In this document: positions 1 to 10,398 of the stretch, piece by piece
Numbering within the stretch: position 1 is the first letter of the stretch
Layout of the letters: every line of letters begins with the position of its first letter
Origin: Saccharomycopsis fibuligera x Saccharomycopsis cf. fibuligera
Lineage: Eukaryota; Ascomycota; Saccharomycetes; Ascoideales; Saccharomycopsidaceae
Length of the DNA stretch: 64,000 bases
Assembly: GCA_001936135.1 (NCBI GenBank)
Contig: CP012812.1
Location: 1,736,001 to 1,800,000 of the forward strand
Reading direction: 5' to 3'
Translations under genes and position numbers: made by a program
The notes under the pieces: model-generated
Seen by the model: only the letters and a program-made list of their open reading frames with translations
What the model was told of the DNA's origin: nothing
Databases searched by the model: none

Positions 1-3000
1 TCTTTGGCACCCTCACACAATGCCATATACTCTGCTTCAGCAGTAGACAATGCAACTGTTGGCTGCTTCTTTGATCTCCAAGTTATTGCACCACCAGCAT
101 ATTTGAACACAAAGCCGGTTGTGGACTTTCTCGTAGCCTTGTCGTTTGCCCAGTCTGCATCACAGTAGCCCTGTAACTGAGTTGTCTGGTTGTTGCTTTG
201 ATAAAATAAACCAACATCTGCTGTGCCTTTCAAGTATCTTAGTACTCGTTTCGCAGCACGAATGTGGACCTCCTTGGGCTCTTTGAGGTATCTCGACAAT
301 ACACCAACAACGTAGCTTATGTCTGCTCTGACCGTATTAGCAGCAAACAAGAGCTTTCCAATAATGGATCTGTACCTAGTAGCATCACAGTCTTTACTGC
401 CTGTGTCCGCGCTCGTCAAGTCCTGTCCGACAACTGCTGGTGTGGGTTCACTGTGACAGTCTTGCATTCCAAACTCGCTAAGCAACGACTGAATGTAGTC
501 TCGAAGACTCAACTTGATCCCACTCTCTGTCTGCTCAATGTTCATACCTAGGAACTTCTTTGTAGCACCCAAGTCTTTCATTTTAAACTCATTCATTAGC
601 TCTGTTTTCACAATGTCTATTGCTTCCTTGGTGCTACCAGCAATAAGCAAATCATCCACATATAGCGCAACCATCACAAAGGACTTTTCACTTTTGCGAG
701 TGTATAGGCAATATTCAGCTTGATTCCGTCTGAAGCCTAGCTTTGCCAAGACGCCGTTGATCTTGTCATTCCACACAAGAGGAGCCTGTTTCAAACCATA
801 CAAGCTCTTCTTCAATCTGAGCACTTTATCTTCATTGCCCTTTGCAACATAGCCTTCTGGTTGTGTCATGTATAATTCTTCCTCAAGCTCACCATTCAAA
901 AACGCAGTCTTCACATCCATCTGATGAACCTGTAATCCTTTCAGAGCAGCGACAGCCAACATAATTCGGATGGACTCGTAACGAACAACGGGAGCAAACG
1001 TTTCATTGTAGTGGATACCTTTCAATTGCGAGAACCCACGAGCAAGTAATCTAGCCTTGTGTAAGCCACCATCCTTGATTGTGAACACCCACTTGCAGGT
1101 GATTGGCTTTCGCCCTTCCGGCAAAGTCACCAACTCATAGGTGCTATTGTCTTTGTGTGCTTCGATTTCTTTTTCACACGCTTCCTTCCACTGATCCCGT
1201 TCGTCGGTCTGCATTGCACTTTTGTAACTCATTGGCACATTCTCGGTGACTGCACTGCCAGCCATGTAACAAGTAGCAGCAAGGTTTGCTTCGTAGCCCA
1301 ATAGCCTCTGCGAGTCACTCAGTTCTGATTCACTAGTATCTTCATCATCGTCGACCTCCTCAACAGTTGGTTCAATCTTTGGAGTGAGCAATGGAACCAC
1401 GGCGCTTTCGCCAGTGGACCCATGCGGAACAAACGGGATAATGTCGCCGGTGGCAACTTTTCTAACTTTTGTCTCTGGTTTAGGCAATTCCCTCTCTGAA
1501 TCGGAACTGGAGGACGAGGCTTCATATTCATCGTGGACCTCTTCAAGAACGTCGAACGGGTTTCTGGTTATTAAAGTCTTTGGAGCAACATGAGTTTTTG
1601 GTCTGGGTCTCTTCCGTTTCACTTGTACCGGCAGGAAGCCATCTTTGTCAGTATCCGAGGGGACATCATCGTCACTATTGTCAACGTGTACGTCAGTGTC
1701 GTCTTCAGCAGTGCTTTCATCTTCGCCAGTGCCAGCAGTATCAGCGGCTGTCACATCGGCTGGGATAAGGTCCTCATCCTGTACAGCAGTAACCGGTGAA
1801 ATGCCTGGCGCAGCGACAGACCCGTAGGTGGTAGTAGACACATTGTCAGCCATAGGCGCAGGGGTAGCCCACTTGAAAAACGAATGTTGTTCATCAAACG
1901 TTACTTGTGCCAAGACAACTATCTGCCCGGCATCAGAATCATACATCCTGTATGCTTTGTGATCTCTGTCGTAGCCCATCATGGCACACTTCTTCGAAGT
2001 TGCACTTAGCTTGCCATGTCTCAATGCAGCTGGCACAACACAATATCCAATGCTTCCAAAGGTTCTCAAATGATCAAGCAGTGGTTCCATGTCGTACCAC
2101 TTGGTGAACGGTATATCATTGCCAAGCACTCTTGTTGGGCTGCGATTGATCAAGTACGCAGCAGTTGCAACAGCTTCGGGCCAGAACTGAACCGGCGCAG
2201 CAGAGTGCAACATGAGAGTTCGCGCCTTCTCCTGAATGGTGCGATGCATCCTCTCAGCAACACCATTCTGATAGGAATGATGCGGGACAGTTAGCTCATG
2301 GCGAATTCCACGCTCCTTCATGAACGCGTGCAACTTGTTGTTCACAAACTCCCCGCCGTTATCAGTTCTGATAGCTCCACACACGTAGTTTCTGCCTTGA
2401 CTCTTGAAATTGGTCTCACTGTATTTCACAAAATCAATAATCGCATCAGTGCAGTCAGATTTCCTTTTCAAGCACTTGATATGGGTGAAACGAGTATAGG
2501 CATCAACGATTGTAAGAAAGTAGAGAGAGCCATCAACCGATCCATAGTTGAATGGCCCGCACACATCCATATGAAGTAGCTGCAATGGCTGTTGTGGCTT
2601 TGACCATCCATGCTTTGGTTTTCTTGTAACCGCCTTGCCTAATGCACACAGTTCACACACTTGCACATTCATATCTTCTGTAATATCACCGCACAAACCA
2701 AACTGTTTGTTAATCGCACGGAACACACCAAAGCTAGGATGGCCCAATCTTTGATGCCACAAATCTTTTCTATCAACCGCAATGCCAGGGGCAGCTTTGT
2801 AAGCAAAGTGCTTGTCACTTGGAGAGCCCACTCTGTACAAGCCATGTGAGAGCCTGTCTTTGATACCCACAATATCCATCGAGGGGTACAACTTGATGCA
2901 TTCATCTTCAAACAATAGTTTTGCTCCATTACCAGTTGCCTTTGAGATGGATAGCAAATTAGCGGTAGCATCCGGAGCATATAGAGCATTTAACAAGCTG

Positions 3001-3988
3001 ACATCCTCACCGGTTGGTAGCTTGATAGATGCGGTGCCGCACCCAACGATCTTCAAACTGTTGCCACCAATACCATTAATCTCGCCGCTGTAGTCATCCA
3101 ACTCAGTAAACAAGTCTCTGTCACAAATAATGTGGCTGGAAGCACCACTATCGAAGAACAAATCAGATCTCTTTGACTCGTGCCCTAAATATGCAAACCA
3201 CGCATTACCAGTCTGTTTTCCATTTTTCTTTGGCTTTCGAATTTTCTCATTAAATTCATCCTTTGGCTGTTGACGACAGTCCCTTGCATAATGAGCTATC
3301 TTGCCACAGTTGTAGCATTGACCATTATTGGCCTTTCTAGTGACAAGAGCAGTTTCAGTAGTAGTAAAGGTAGACTTTGGGTCTTCCTTAATCAATTCTC
3401 TCGCGAGATCCATCGCGGATTCAACATCAAAGGTTTCCATGGAATTATGAGATGCTTGGTATGTTGTAATGATCTCCTTCACAGCAGCTTCACCGTAGCC
3501 GGCGCGTTTGAGCTCAGCAAGAAATAAGCAAGTAAGAAACAGATCAGCAGTAACATTCTTGATAACCGAGACATTCAATGCATCGAAGCTCGAGATCAAC
3601 AGGTTGAGGTTAGAGCCATTCGACTTCCACTTGTGGTCAAAGAAGTCCGATAGCATACCAACAGCATTAAACACAGACATTGTACCATAGGAGGCTTTCA
3701 AATAGATAAACAAATCACGACCAGAACCATCATAACTGGATGCCTTTCTGAGAGCAGCACCAGTAACACCATTAACAATCATCAATGTCAAGATATCATC
3801 CAAAGCCATTTGTAGTCTGGCTCTCGAGTCGTCCGAGCTTTCATCAGTAGCGCCGATATCATTGTCGACAAGGTACTTGTACAAGCCAAGCCCTTCATTT
3901 TCAATTTGATTGATACTAAGGAAACCAATCGTGAAAGTTCTCCGAACCTTTCAATTTTTCATCTGAACTGAAGTTGGCTAGAGCACCT

Positions 3989-4002
3989 GGGAACTCATAA
4001 CC
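3989..4002 (-). other. Primer-binding site of family A (half tRNA-iMet type)
   Basis: Directly after the 5' LTR the sense strand reads GGTTATGAG. This is complementary to the anticodon loop of initiator tRNA-Met (CTCATAACC), not to a tRNA 3' end. Copia and Ty5 are known to prime from such half tRNAs. The plus-strand copy A9 (44190-44203) has a longer match, GGTTATGAGCCCTG, covering loop and stem. Confidence 0.65.
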
Positions 4003-4136
4003 TGTTGTAGTTTGATAAACCTATCACTTGACATAACGTTATATCCTGAAAATAAATCACAAAACACTTGTTGTTATTAACTATATCCTATATATGAAAA
4101 ACGTCAATCAGTCACAAAGATGGAGGAGACGCCCCT

Positions 4137-4144
4137 TATTTATA
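4137..4144 (-). promoter_or_regulatory. TATA box of the family A LTR
   Basis: TATAAATA on the minus strand, about 50 bp downstream (element sense) of the last heat-shock run and about 100 bp upstream of the gag ATG at 4032-4034. The same TATAAATAAGGGGCG context is kept in the other family A LTRs. Transcription should start between this box and the ATG. Confidence 0.7.
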
Positions 4145-4195
4145 GTCAGTCAGGGTGGCTGTGCCGGGACTGATGCATGACTAGTGTGGCCACAT

Positions 4196-4491
4196 AGAAT
4201 CTTCTAGAATATTCCGGAACTGCACGGATATGCACGGAACTGCACGGAAATGTATGGAACATCATGGAACTTCTTGGAACATCATGGAACTTCATGGAAC
4301 ATTATGGAACTTCATGGAACATTATGGAACTTCATGGAAGATTCTAGAGCTTTCGCGTATATGTCTCGTATATTATGCAACCTTCTAGAATGTTCTCGAA
4401 CAATCTCGTATTTTCTCGTATATCGTGGAACATTCTAGAACAACATCGAATCCTCTGGAAACTCATGGAATATTCTAGAACTTTCTAGAAG
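4196..4491. promoter_or_regulatory. Heat-shock-element array in the family A LTR promoter
   Basis: Units of the HSF site (nGAAn alternating with nTTCn every 5 bp) occur as perfect runs: five units at 4196-4220, four at 4382-4401, three at 4427-4441 and five at 4467-4491. Between 4236 and 4340 GGAAN units recur at exactly 10-bp steps (4236, 4246, 4256 and so on to 4336), in register with the 4196-4220 run; this is the step-type HSE accepted by yeast Hsf1. The sequence shows the array directly; heat inducibility is inferred. The same array recurs in every complete family A LTR in the window, with the 10-bp unit count varying. Confidence 0.8.
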
Positions 4492-5346
4492 CAACTGGAT
4501 CTATCTTTGAATTATTACTCTCAACACTCTCTCTTAATTCAAAGTCTCGCATCCCACAATAACCACGTAGTAGTTGGAACTGGTCGGCCGGTATGGCTTT
4601 GGTAAAGATATCGGCAACCATGACTCCAGTTGATAAGTACTCTAACTGAATTCGGCCCTTGGCAATATGGTCCCTGATGAAATTCAACCTGATGTCAATG
4701 TGCTTCGTTCTGTGATGGGAGCTAGGGTGTTTGGCTATTTCAATGCAGCTCTGGTTGTCGTCGTACATCTTGACAGACTCAATTGCAATGCCAAACTCGT
4801 TGAACAACTGCCTTAGCCATAAGCCTTCTTTGGCACCCTCACACAATGCCATATACTCTGCTTCAGCAGTAGACAATGCAACTGTTGGCTGCTTCTTTGA
4901 TCTCCAAGTTATTGCACCACCAGCATATTTGAACACAAAGCCGGTTGTGGACTTTCTCGTAGCCTTGTCGTTTGCCCAGTCTGCATCACAGTAGCCCTGT
5001 AACTGAGTTGTCTGGTTGTTGCTTTGATAAAATAAACCAACATCTGCTGTGCCTTTCAAGTATCTTAGTACTCGTTTCGCAGCACGAATGTGGACCTCCT
5101 TGGGCTCTTTGAGGTATCTCGACAATACACCAACAACGTAGCTTATGTCTGCTCTGACCGTATTAGCAGCAAACAAGAGCTTTCCAATAATGGATCTGTA
5201 CCTAGTAGCATCACAGTCTTTACTGCCTGTGTCCGCGCTCGTCAAGTCCTGTCCGACAACTGCTGGTGTGGGTTCACTGTGACAGTCTTGCATTCCAAAC
5301 TCGCTAAGCAACGACTGAATGTAGTCTCGAAGACTCAACTTGATCC

Positions 5347-5774
5347 TGTTGAATTTCAAACATTCATTCTTCGCTTTCCGATCCTTTACCTTCTTCACTC
5401 CTTTTATTTTTTTTCATCCATCGTCAGGGTAAACCCTTCACCGATGTGCATGGTATACCGTTCTGACGCATGTTGTTTGTTTACTTTTTCATCCCGTCTA
5501 GGTGCCCCGTCTAGGTGCCCCGTCTAGACGCGGTGCCGATCCTTACTGCAGCGTGAAAATTTTTCTTTTTCACGCCACTCTTATCACGCCACTCCGATTT
5601 CAGTTTTGCCCCTTATTTTTCTTACTTAACACGGGGCTTTCCCGCTTCTTTTCTTTTATAGTTCTCTACCTTTCTTACTTCTTTACTGAACCAAGCTTAA
5701 CCAACTTTACTTTCTTTATCTACTCTAATAAACCTTATATTTTTTCTCTTCTACTTTACATCCTACTTTTTACA
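5347..5774 (+). repeat. B1 5' LTR (428 bp)
   Basis: TG to CA-type LTR. Internal landmarks are three tandem 13-bp copies of CCCGTCTAGGTGC at 5493-5531, the last varied and forming the palindrome GTCTAGAC, then two direct copies of CACGCCACTC around 5570-5595, and a possible TATA-like TTTATAG near 5656. No heat-shock array is present, unlike family A. Confidence 0.95.
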
Positions 5775-5785
5775 GATTTACAGTC
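5775..5785 (+). other. Primer-binding site of family B (half tRNA-Tyr type)
   Basis: GATTTACAGTC immediately follows the 5' LTR. Its complement, GACTGTAAATC, is the anticodon arm of tRNA-Tyr(GUA). The same 11 bases follow the LTRs of B2 (19621-19631) and of B-prime (50717-50727). Yeast tRNA-Tyr genes carry an intron just after the anticodon, so the site appears complementary to spliced tRNA. The match is seen; primer use is inferred from Ty5 and copia. Confidence 0.65.
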
Positions 5786-5860
5786 TGGCTTAACATCAAA
5801 ACAAAAAAAAAATTAAAAAAATCAAAAAATCAAAAATCAAAAAAAAAAAATTTTTCTACC

Positions 5861-8800
5861 ATGTTCATCTTTGGAGACTTTGATATTGCTGACGGTGCTT
5901 ACAAAGCGAGACTTGATGGAATTACCAAGTTGAAGGTCAGGCCAATTACTCAATGGTTCCAGTACCCGTTATTAAGATCATTCCTTAGAAATAAGTTGAG
6001 AGTTATTATCAATGATGTCACTGCCATCGACGTTGAGCGTATGTTAGACTCCGAAGAGTTTGACTACTACCCACCAAAACTTGGCGATGTTATCTATCAA
6101 CTCATCCAGAAAAAAGTGGACCCATTGTTATTGAAAAACTACGAACGATGCACCGAGGGCTTTGATTTGTTGAAGACCATCAACGCAAAGTGCAAGACAA
6201 TTGACTCTTTCTACATTGTCAAGATCTTCCACGACTTTGTCCATGAGGCCGTCCTTGCTAGAGACTGCGAAGCTATGGCAGACTACTTGGAGATCTTCAA
6301 GTACTACTACAAGGATATCAACTTCTGCAATCTTGGCGGTATTCTTGGTTTCCACCTACTTGACAACAAGAGTCTTCATGTTGCTCTCAGCGAAAAGAAC
6401 TTGCTTCGCGATGCTCGTGGGTTGCTTAACACTTCGTTTTATGATGCTATGGAAGCCTCCAATGATCTTGCTGCCAGAGACTTGGTCCAGATGGACACTT
6501 CCTCTCGTCCAAAGTTGCCACCGAACGAGGAGTTGGTTCAGTTGGCTGATGCGAAACTGAAAAAGAAACCTGTTTTCCTCATCAAGTGTTACAGCTGCGG
6601 CAAGCTTGGCCACTACAGCAACGAGTGCTACAAAAACAAGAACAGAAACCAGTCACACAAGGGACGCAAGGAGCTTGTCAACCTCGTTGAAGTCCCACTT
6701 GGTGCTGAAGTCATTAACAACGGTGACGGTCAGATTGTCATTGACACTTCGACTGAGCTGCCTGAGCCTGGCGAAGAGACTCACTTTGTTGAAGAGGTCT
6801 ATCTCGCCGACGATGCTGCCGACAAACGTTTTGTTCTAGACAGCGGTGCTGGTATCAATGTTGTCAACGACGGAGCATTGTTGCTGGACAAGAAGGTCTC
6901 GAACGTCACTGTTCAAGGAATCAGCAGCACTACTAATTGTGTTATTGAAGGCACTGTTAGCATTGGAAACCTCAAGGTCGAAGATGCAAAGCTTATTGAA
7001 CAGGCTCCGAGAAACTTGCTTAGCTGCCACAAGTTAACTGAGAAGGACTATGAAATCCACTTAACCAAACACTGTGGATTGATCTCCAGAGGCAATCAAG
7101 TGATTCAAGTTCCCAAGCATGGAAAATTTTGGGTTGTTGACCCCGCCTCGGTTAGAACCGTTGTCAACTCTCCTGCTACGGATTTGGTTTTGCTTGGTGA
7201 TACAGACGGTGCCAAAGACATTATGCAATGCCACATTGCAAACGGACATGCCAAGTTTAAGCAGTTGAAAGCTATCATCAAACACATGGGCTTCACTGAC
7301 CAAGAGATCAAGAATGTGTTGAAGACTTGCGAGACCTGCAACTCTGTCGTTCAAAAACGCTCTGGCAACTCCCACAGCAAGCCAGAAGACTTTGATATTG
7401 GGGAGATGATTCAAGCGGATGTGGTTGGCCCACATAACAACATCTATGGCTTGATTGTTTCTGACAGACGCTCCAGCTTTGCTGTCGTCAGGGTTTTGCG
7501 CTACAAGTCGGAGATCAGCTCCAAGACTATTGAATGCTTACAGTATATGAGCAATGTCTTACAACACCAAGGCAAGAAGATTGTCAAGTTCCGTGCCGAT
7601 AACGAGTTTGATACTGTTTTGCTCAAGAAGTTTCTTGCTGGAGACCACCAAGGTCAGGACTACATTGAAGCCGAGTTCACTGCGCCTTACTCAAGCCACC
7701 AGAATGGCTCCTCTGAGCGTTTGAATCGCACAATCATCGAGAAAGTCAAACTTTTGATGATCAGCTCCGGTATCTCAAAGGAATACTGGAATTTTTGCTT
7801 CAACCACGCTGTCTTCTTGCACAACTACTTGCCCAGAAACGGTGGTCCTTCGCCATACGAGGAATTTTCTGGCCGCTCAAAAGCCATGGGTACAACTGCG
7901 CCATTTGGCTGTCGCATCTTTGCGAAAAACTTTACTGCCGGGAACAAGATTATTGGAAAAGACCTCAAAGGTACTTTCTTGGGATTCCACAAAACTACAA
8001 GCATTGCCTTCATCCTTGAAGACAGTACATACCGAATCTTGAGAAGCTCTGCGTTCAACTTTCTCCCTGATGTTTATCCGTTCAAGCAAGGTAAAAGGGA
8101 ATCCTCTGTCACATACTCAGCTGGTGGCTTTGCTGGTTATTCAGGTTATTCAGGTACCAGTGGTTCCCCTAGTTTACCTGTTGGTGAGGTCTCTATTCAA
8201 GGCCAAGACATGAACATTCAACAAGGTGCCGAAAGCAGGGAAGACGATGATGAGAGAATTGTTGCAGAGTCGGATAACTCTATGGTGGAGCATAGTGACT
8301 CAGAAGACCAGCAATCAGTTGCTACAGTTCCACAAACTCTGGCTGCCGTCAAAAGAGCCGCTGCTTCTGACTCTGAACTGAGTGATGATCCTATTTCCAT
8401 CATCAACCGGAAGCCAACCAAGAAGCTTATGCTTGAGTTTGCCCCAAACACAGTTACTCCTATCACTAAGCACCAGGCCGCTTACCAATCAATGGCCGAG
8501 AAGAATGTTAGCGCGGCTGATGCTAGAGAAGCTTTTGCTGACCATGGGAAGCAGTACTTGAACGACGTTGGCTCTATACCTATCAGGTCTATTGAAGGCC
8601 CCAAAGCAGTTGAGGCAGGCCCTTCCAGGTTGTTTCTCACAGACGGAGAGCCAGACAGTGACATTAGTGGTTATCTCAGTGATGCGGAACATGCTTTTCT
8701 TGCTGTGGCCCGTACCAAGTATCTTATTCCAGAGAACTATCATCAGGTACTCAACTCAAGCGAGAAGGAGAGATGGATCGCTGCTATGGCCGAAGAGTTG

Positions 8801-10318
8801 TCTGCATTGGACAATCTTAATGTGTATGAGCTAGTCAAGGAGTCTCCAGGCATTCAATCTATTGCCTCCCGCTGGGTGTTTACTGTTAAAGATGATCCAA
8901 GTGGCGAGCGCTTTAAGGCGCGTTTGGTCTGCAAAGGGTTCAGTCAAGAAAAAGGTGTCAACTTCCTCAACTCGTGGGCTCCTGTAATGAGCTTTGACAC
9001 TATGCGAATCACGTTTGCGCTTGCTGCTTTGAACAACTATGTCGTGTGCCAGATGGACACCTCTACTGCTTTTCTCTACGGTGATATTGACTTCGATGTG
9101 TTTGTTAGACCACCTGCTGGTACGTCCACACCAAAAGGACATTTGTGGAAATTGAAGAAGGGATTGTACGGATTGAAACAGTCACCAAAGATTTGGTACG
9201 ATACAATCTCCAAGGTTCTTGTTGCTGCCGGTTTGCAAGCCAGTGCTATAGACCCATGCTTGTTCAGAGGGAAGGATTGTCTTGTTGCTATTTATGTGGA
9301 CGACTTGCTTATCTGTGGAAAGACACACAAGACTGTTGATGACATCAAGGCTGCTCTTAATCTGAAGTTCAAGATGAAAGACTTGGGATTTCCTGAAATC
9401 TTCTTGGGTGTCACGGTCGAACAGCTCGCTAATGGATCAATCAAGCTCAGCATGCTAAACTTCATTGACAAGATTATGACGGAACACGGTGTCACAAAGC
9501 TCGGCAAAGTGGAAACTCCAATGGTGAAAGGCTTTGATCCTTATGATGAGCACTCACCAGAATTGTCAGATGCGGAGCAAACAAAGTTTCGCTCCATTGT
9601 TGGTACATTACTCTACGTTGCCAACTCTGTCAGAAGCGACATTTCCTTTGCCATCAGTCTTCTCAGTCAGTTTGTTGTCAAAGCAAGGGCCACACACTTG
9701 AAAGCTGCTTACAGGGTGTTTCACTACCTCATTGAAACCAAAGACAAAGGTCTAGTCTACGGACCTGAAGCTGGTAATGTGGATATCAAGGACTTTCGGT
9801 ACTTGGACAAGTCGAAAACCGACGGCCTTGTCACTGATTATCCGCCTGAACAAGAGTACAAGATTACTGTCTTCAGCGACTCCGACTATGCTACCTCCAA
9901 GCTGGACAGAAAGCTGCAAAGTGGCCACTTGGTAATGATCAATAACCAAATTGTGTCATGGTCTAGCAGAAAGCAGAGCTGTGTTGCTTTCAGCAGTGCG
10001 GAAGCAGAATACGTTGCCTTGAGCGATGCTGCTCGAACCGGTGTCTATGTTATGAACCTTCTCAATGAAATTGGCTTCCACTGCTCATACATTAACTGTG
10101 CCAGCGACAACCTTAGTGCGCTTACCCTCAGTGCACACAAAGCTCTACACCAAAAGACCAAGCACATTGCTGTGAGATTCCACTTCATCCGAACTTTGGT
10201 GGAACAGAAGGTCATCAAACTTAACTATGTCAACACCAAGGTTAACATGGCTGACATCCTCACTAAAGCCACCGACCGTACCACTTTCACCACTTTATGC
10301 TCCCTTATTTTCAATTGA
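5861..10318 (+). CDS. B1 Gag-Pol polyprotein (1485 aa)
   Basis: Single-frame Ty1/copia polyprotein in the order Gag, PR, IN, RT, RNase H. Gag (residues 1 to about 240) ends with a CCHC zinc knuckle, CYSCGKLGHYSNEC, at 243-256. The protease motif DSGA is at 327-330. Integrase has a His/Cys region ending CETC, then catalytic D520, D580 and E619 (ADVVGP, ADNEFD, SSERLNR). A Ser/acid-rich linker at about 730-900 separates it from RT, whose YVDD is at 1145-1148. RNase H carries DSDYA (first D at 1340), AEAEY (E1383) and ends near ADILTKA. The ATG at 5861 follows an A-rich leader (5797-5860) and starts the region conserved with B2 and B-prime. Gag and Pol share one frame, as in copia and Ty5, so Gag excess must come from processing or RNA-level control. 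Confidence 0.95.
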   Translation: MFIFGDFDIADGAYKARLDGITKLKVRPITQWFQYPLLRSFLRNKLRVIINDVTAIDVERMLDSEEFDYYPPKLGDVIYQLIQKKVDPLLLKNYERCTEGFDLLKTINAKCKTIDSFYIVKIFHDFVHEAVLARDCEAMADYLEIFKYYYKDINFCNLGGILGFHLLDNKSLHVALSEKNLLRDARGLLNTSFYDAMEASNDLAARDLVQMDTSSRPKLPPNEELVQLADAKLKKKPVFLIKCYSCGKLGHYSNECYKNKNRNQSHKGRKELVNLVEVPLGAEVINNGDGQIVIDTSTELPEPGEETHFVEEVYLADDAADKRFVLDSGAGINVVNDGALLLDKKVSNVTVQGISSTTNCVIEGTVSIGNLKVEDAKLIEQAPRNLLSCHKLTEKDYEIHLTKHCGLISRGNQVIQVPKHGKFWVVDPASVRTVVNSPATDLVLLGDTDGAKDIMQCHIANGHAKFKQLKAIIKHMGFTDQEIKNVLKTCETCNSVVQKRSGNSHSKPEDFDIGEMIQADVVGPHNNIYGLIVSDRRSSFAVVRVLRYKSEISSKTIECLQYMSNVLQHQGKKIVKFRADNEFDTVLLKKFLAGDHQGQDYIEAEFTAPYSSHQNGSSERLNRTIIEKVKLLMISSGISKEYWNFCFNHAVFLHNYLPRNGGPSPYEEFSGRSKAMGTTAPFGCRIFAKNFTAGNKIIGKDLKGTFLGFHKTTSIAFILEDSTYRILRSSAFNFLPDVYPFKQGKRESSVTYSAGGFAGYSGYSGTSGSPSLPVGEVSIQGQDMNIQQGAESREDDDERIVAESDNSMVEHSDSEDQQSVATVPQTLAAVKRAAASDSELSDDPISIINRKPTKKLMLEFAPNTVTPITKHQAAYQSMAEKNVSAADAREAFADHGKQYLNDVGSIPIRSIEGPKAVEAGPSRLFLTDGEPDSDISGYLSDAEHAFLAVARTKYLIPENYHQVLNSSEKERWIAAMAEELSALDNLNVYELVKESPGIQSIASRWVFTVKDDPSGERFKARLVCKGFSQEKGVNFLNSWAPVMSFDTMRITFALAALNNYVVCQMDTSTAFLYGDIDFDVFVRPPAGTSTPKGHLWKLKKGLYGLKQSPKIWYDTISKVLVAAGLQASAIDPCLFRGKDCLVAIYVDDLLICGKTHKTVDDIKAALNLKFKMKDLGFPEIFLGVTVEQLANGSIKLSMLNFIDKIMTEHGVTKLGKVETPMVKGFDPYDEHSPELSDAEQTKFRSIVGTLLYVANSVRSDISFAISLLSQFVVKARATHLKAAYRVFHYLIETKDKGLVYGPEAGNVDIKDFRYLDKSKTDGLVTDYPPEQEYKITVFSDSDYATSKLDRKLQSGHLVMINNQIVSWSSRKQSCVAFSSAEAEYVALSDAARTGVYVMNLLNEIGFHCSYINCASDNLSALTLSAHKALHQKTKHIAVRFHFIRTLVEQKVIKLNYVNTKVNMADILTKATDRTTFTTLCSLIFN

Positions 10319-10398
10319 TTGACCTTTATTTTCCTTTCCTTTGCTACCACGATTTACTTTCTTTATTTTCCTTTATCATATTCATGTTTGGGAGGGTG

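Larger units (their letters stand above)
1..4526 (-). mobile_element. A0: family A Ty1/copia element, 5' part (runs off left edge)
   Basis: Minus-strand copy of family A. Reading right to left it has the 5' LTR (4003-4526), a half-tRNA-type primer site, gag with a CCHC knuckle, protease, integrase, reverse transcriptase and the start of RNase H, which is cut by the window edge at base 1. Its internal sequence shares variants with A1 (4527-5346 and 41976-43705) that A3 to A8 lack, so A0 and A1 look like a tandem pair sharing the LTR at 4003-4526, the usual product of LTR-LTR unequal exchange. Most of pol appears open, with perhaps one or two breaks near the gag start. It is a young copy. Confidence 0.9.
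4003..4526 (-). repeat. Family A LTR shared by A0 and A1 (524 bp)
   Basis: Begins TGTTGTAG and ends CTCAACA on the plus strand; the element sense is minus. Gag of A0 lies on its left and the pol 3' end of A1 on its right, so one LTR serves two internal regions. In the sense direction it carries the heat-shock-element array, a TATAAATA box, and the gag ATG (4032-4034) near its end. The gag-pol stop of the left-lying frame is near its start. Confidence 0.95.

Noticed and set aside
264-3690. Many plus-strand frames of 60-95 codons across A copies
   Set aside because: They are antisense shadows of the minus-strand gag-pol and recur at the same element positions in every copy.
4250-4438. Short frames with repeated GTSWNxMEH peptides in every A LTR
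   Set aside because: They are translations of the 10-bp GGAAC step array (30 bp gives a 10-residue repeat). They lie in the LTR promoter and vary with unit number, so they are not genes.
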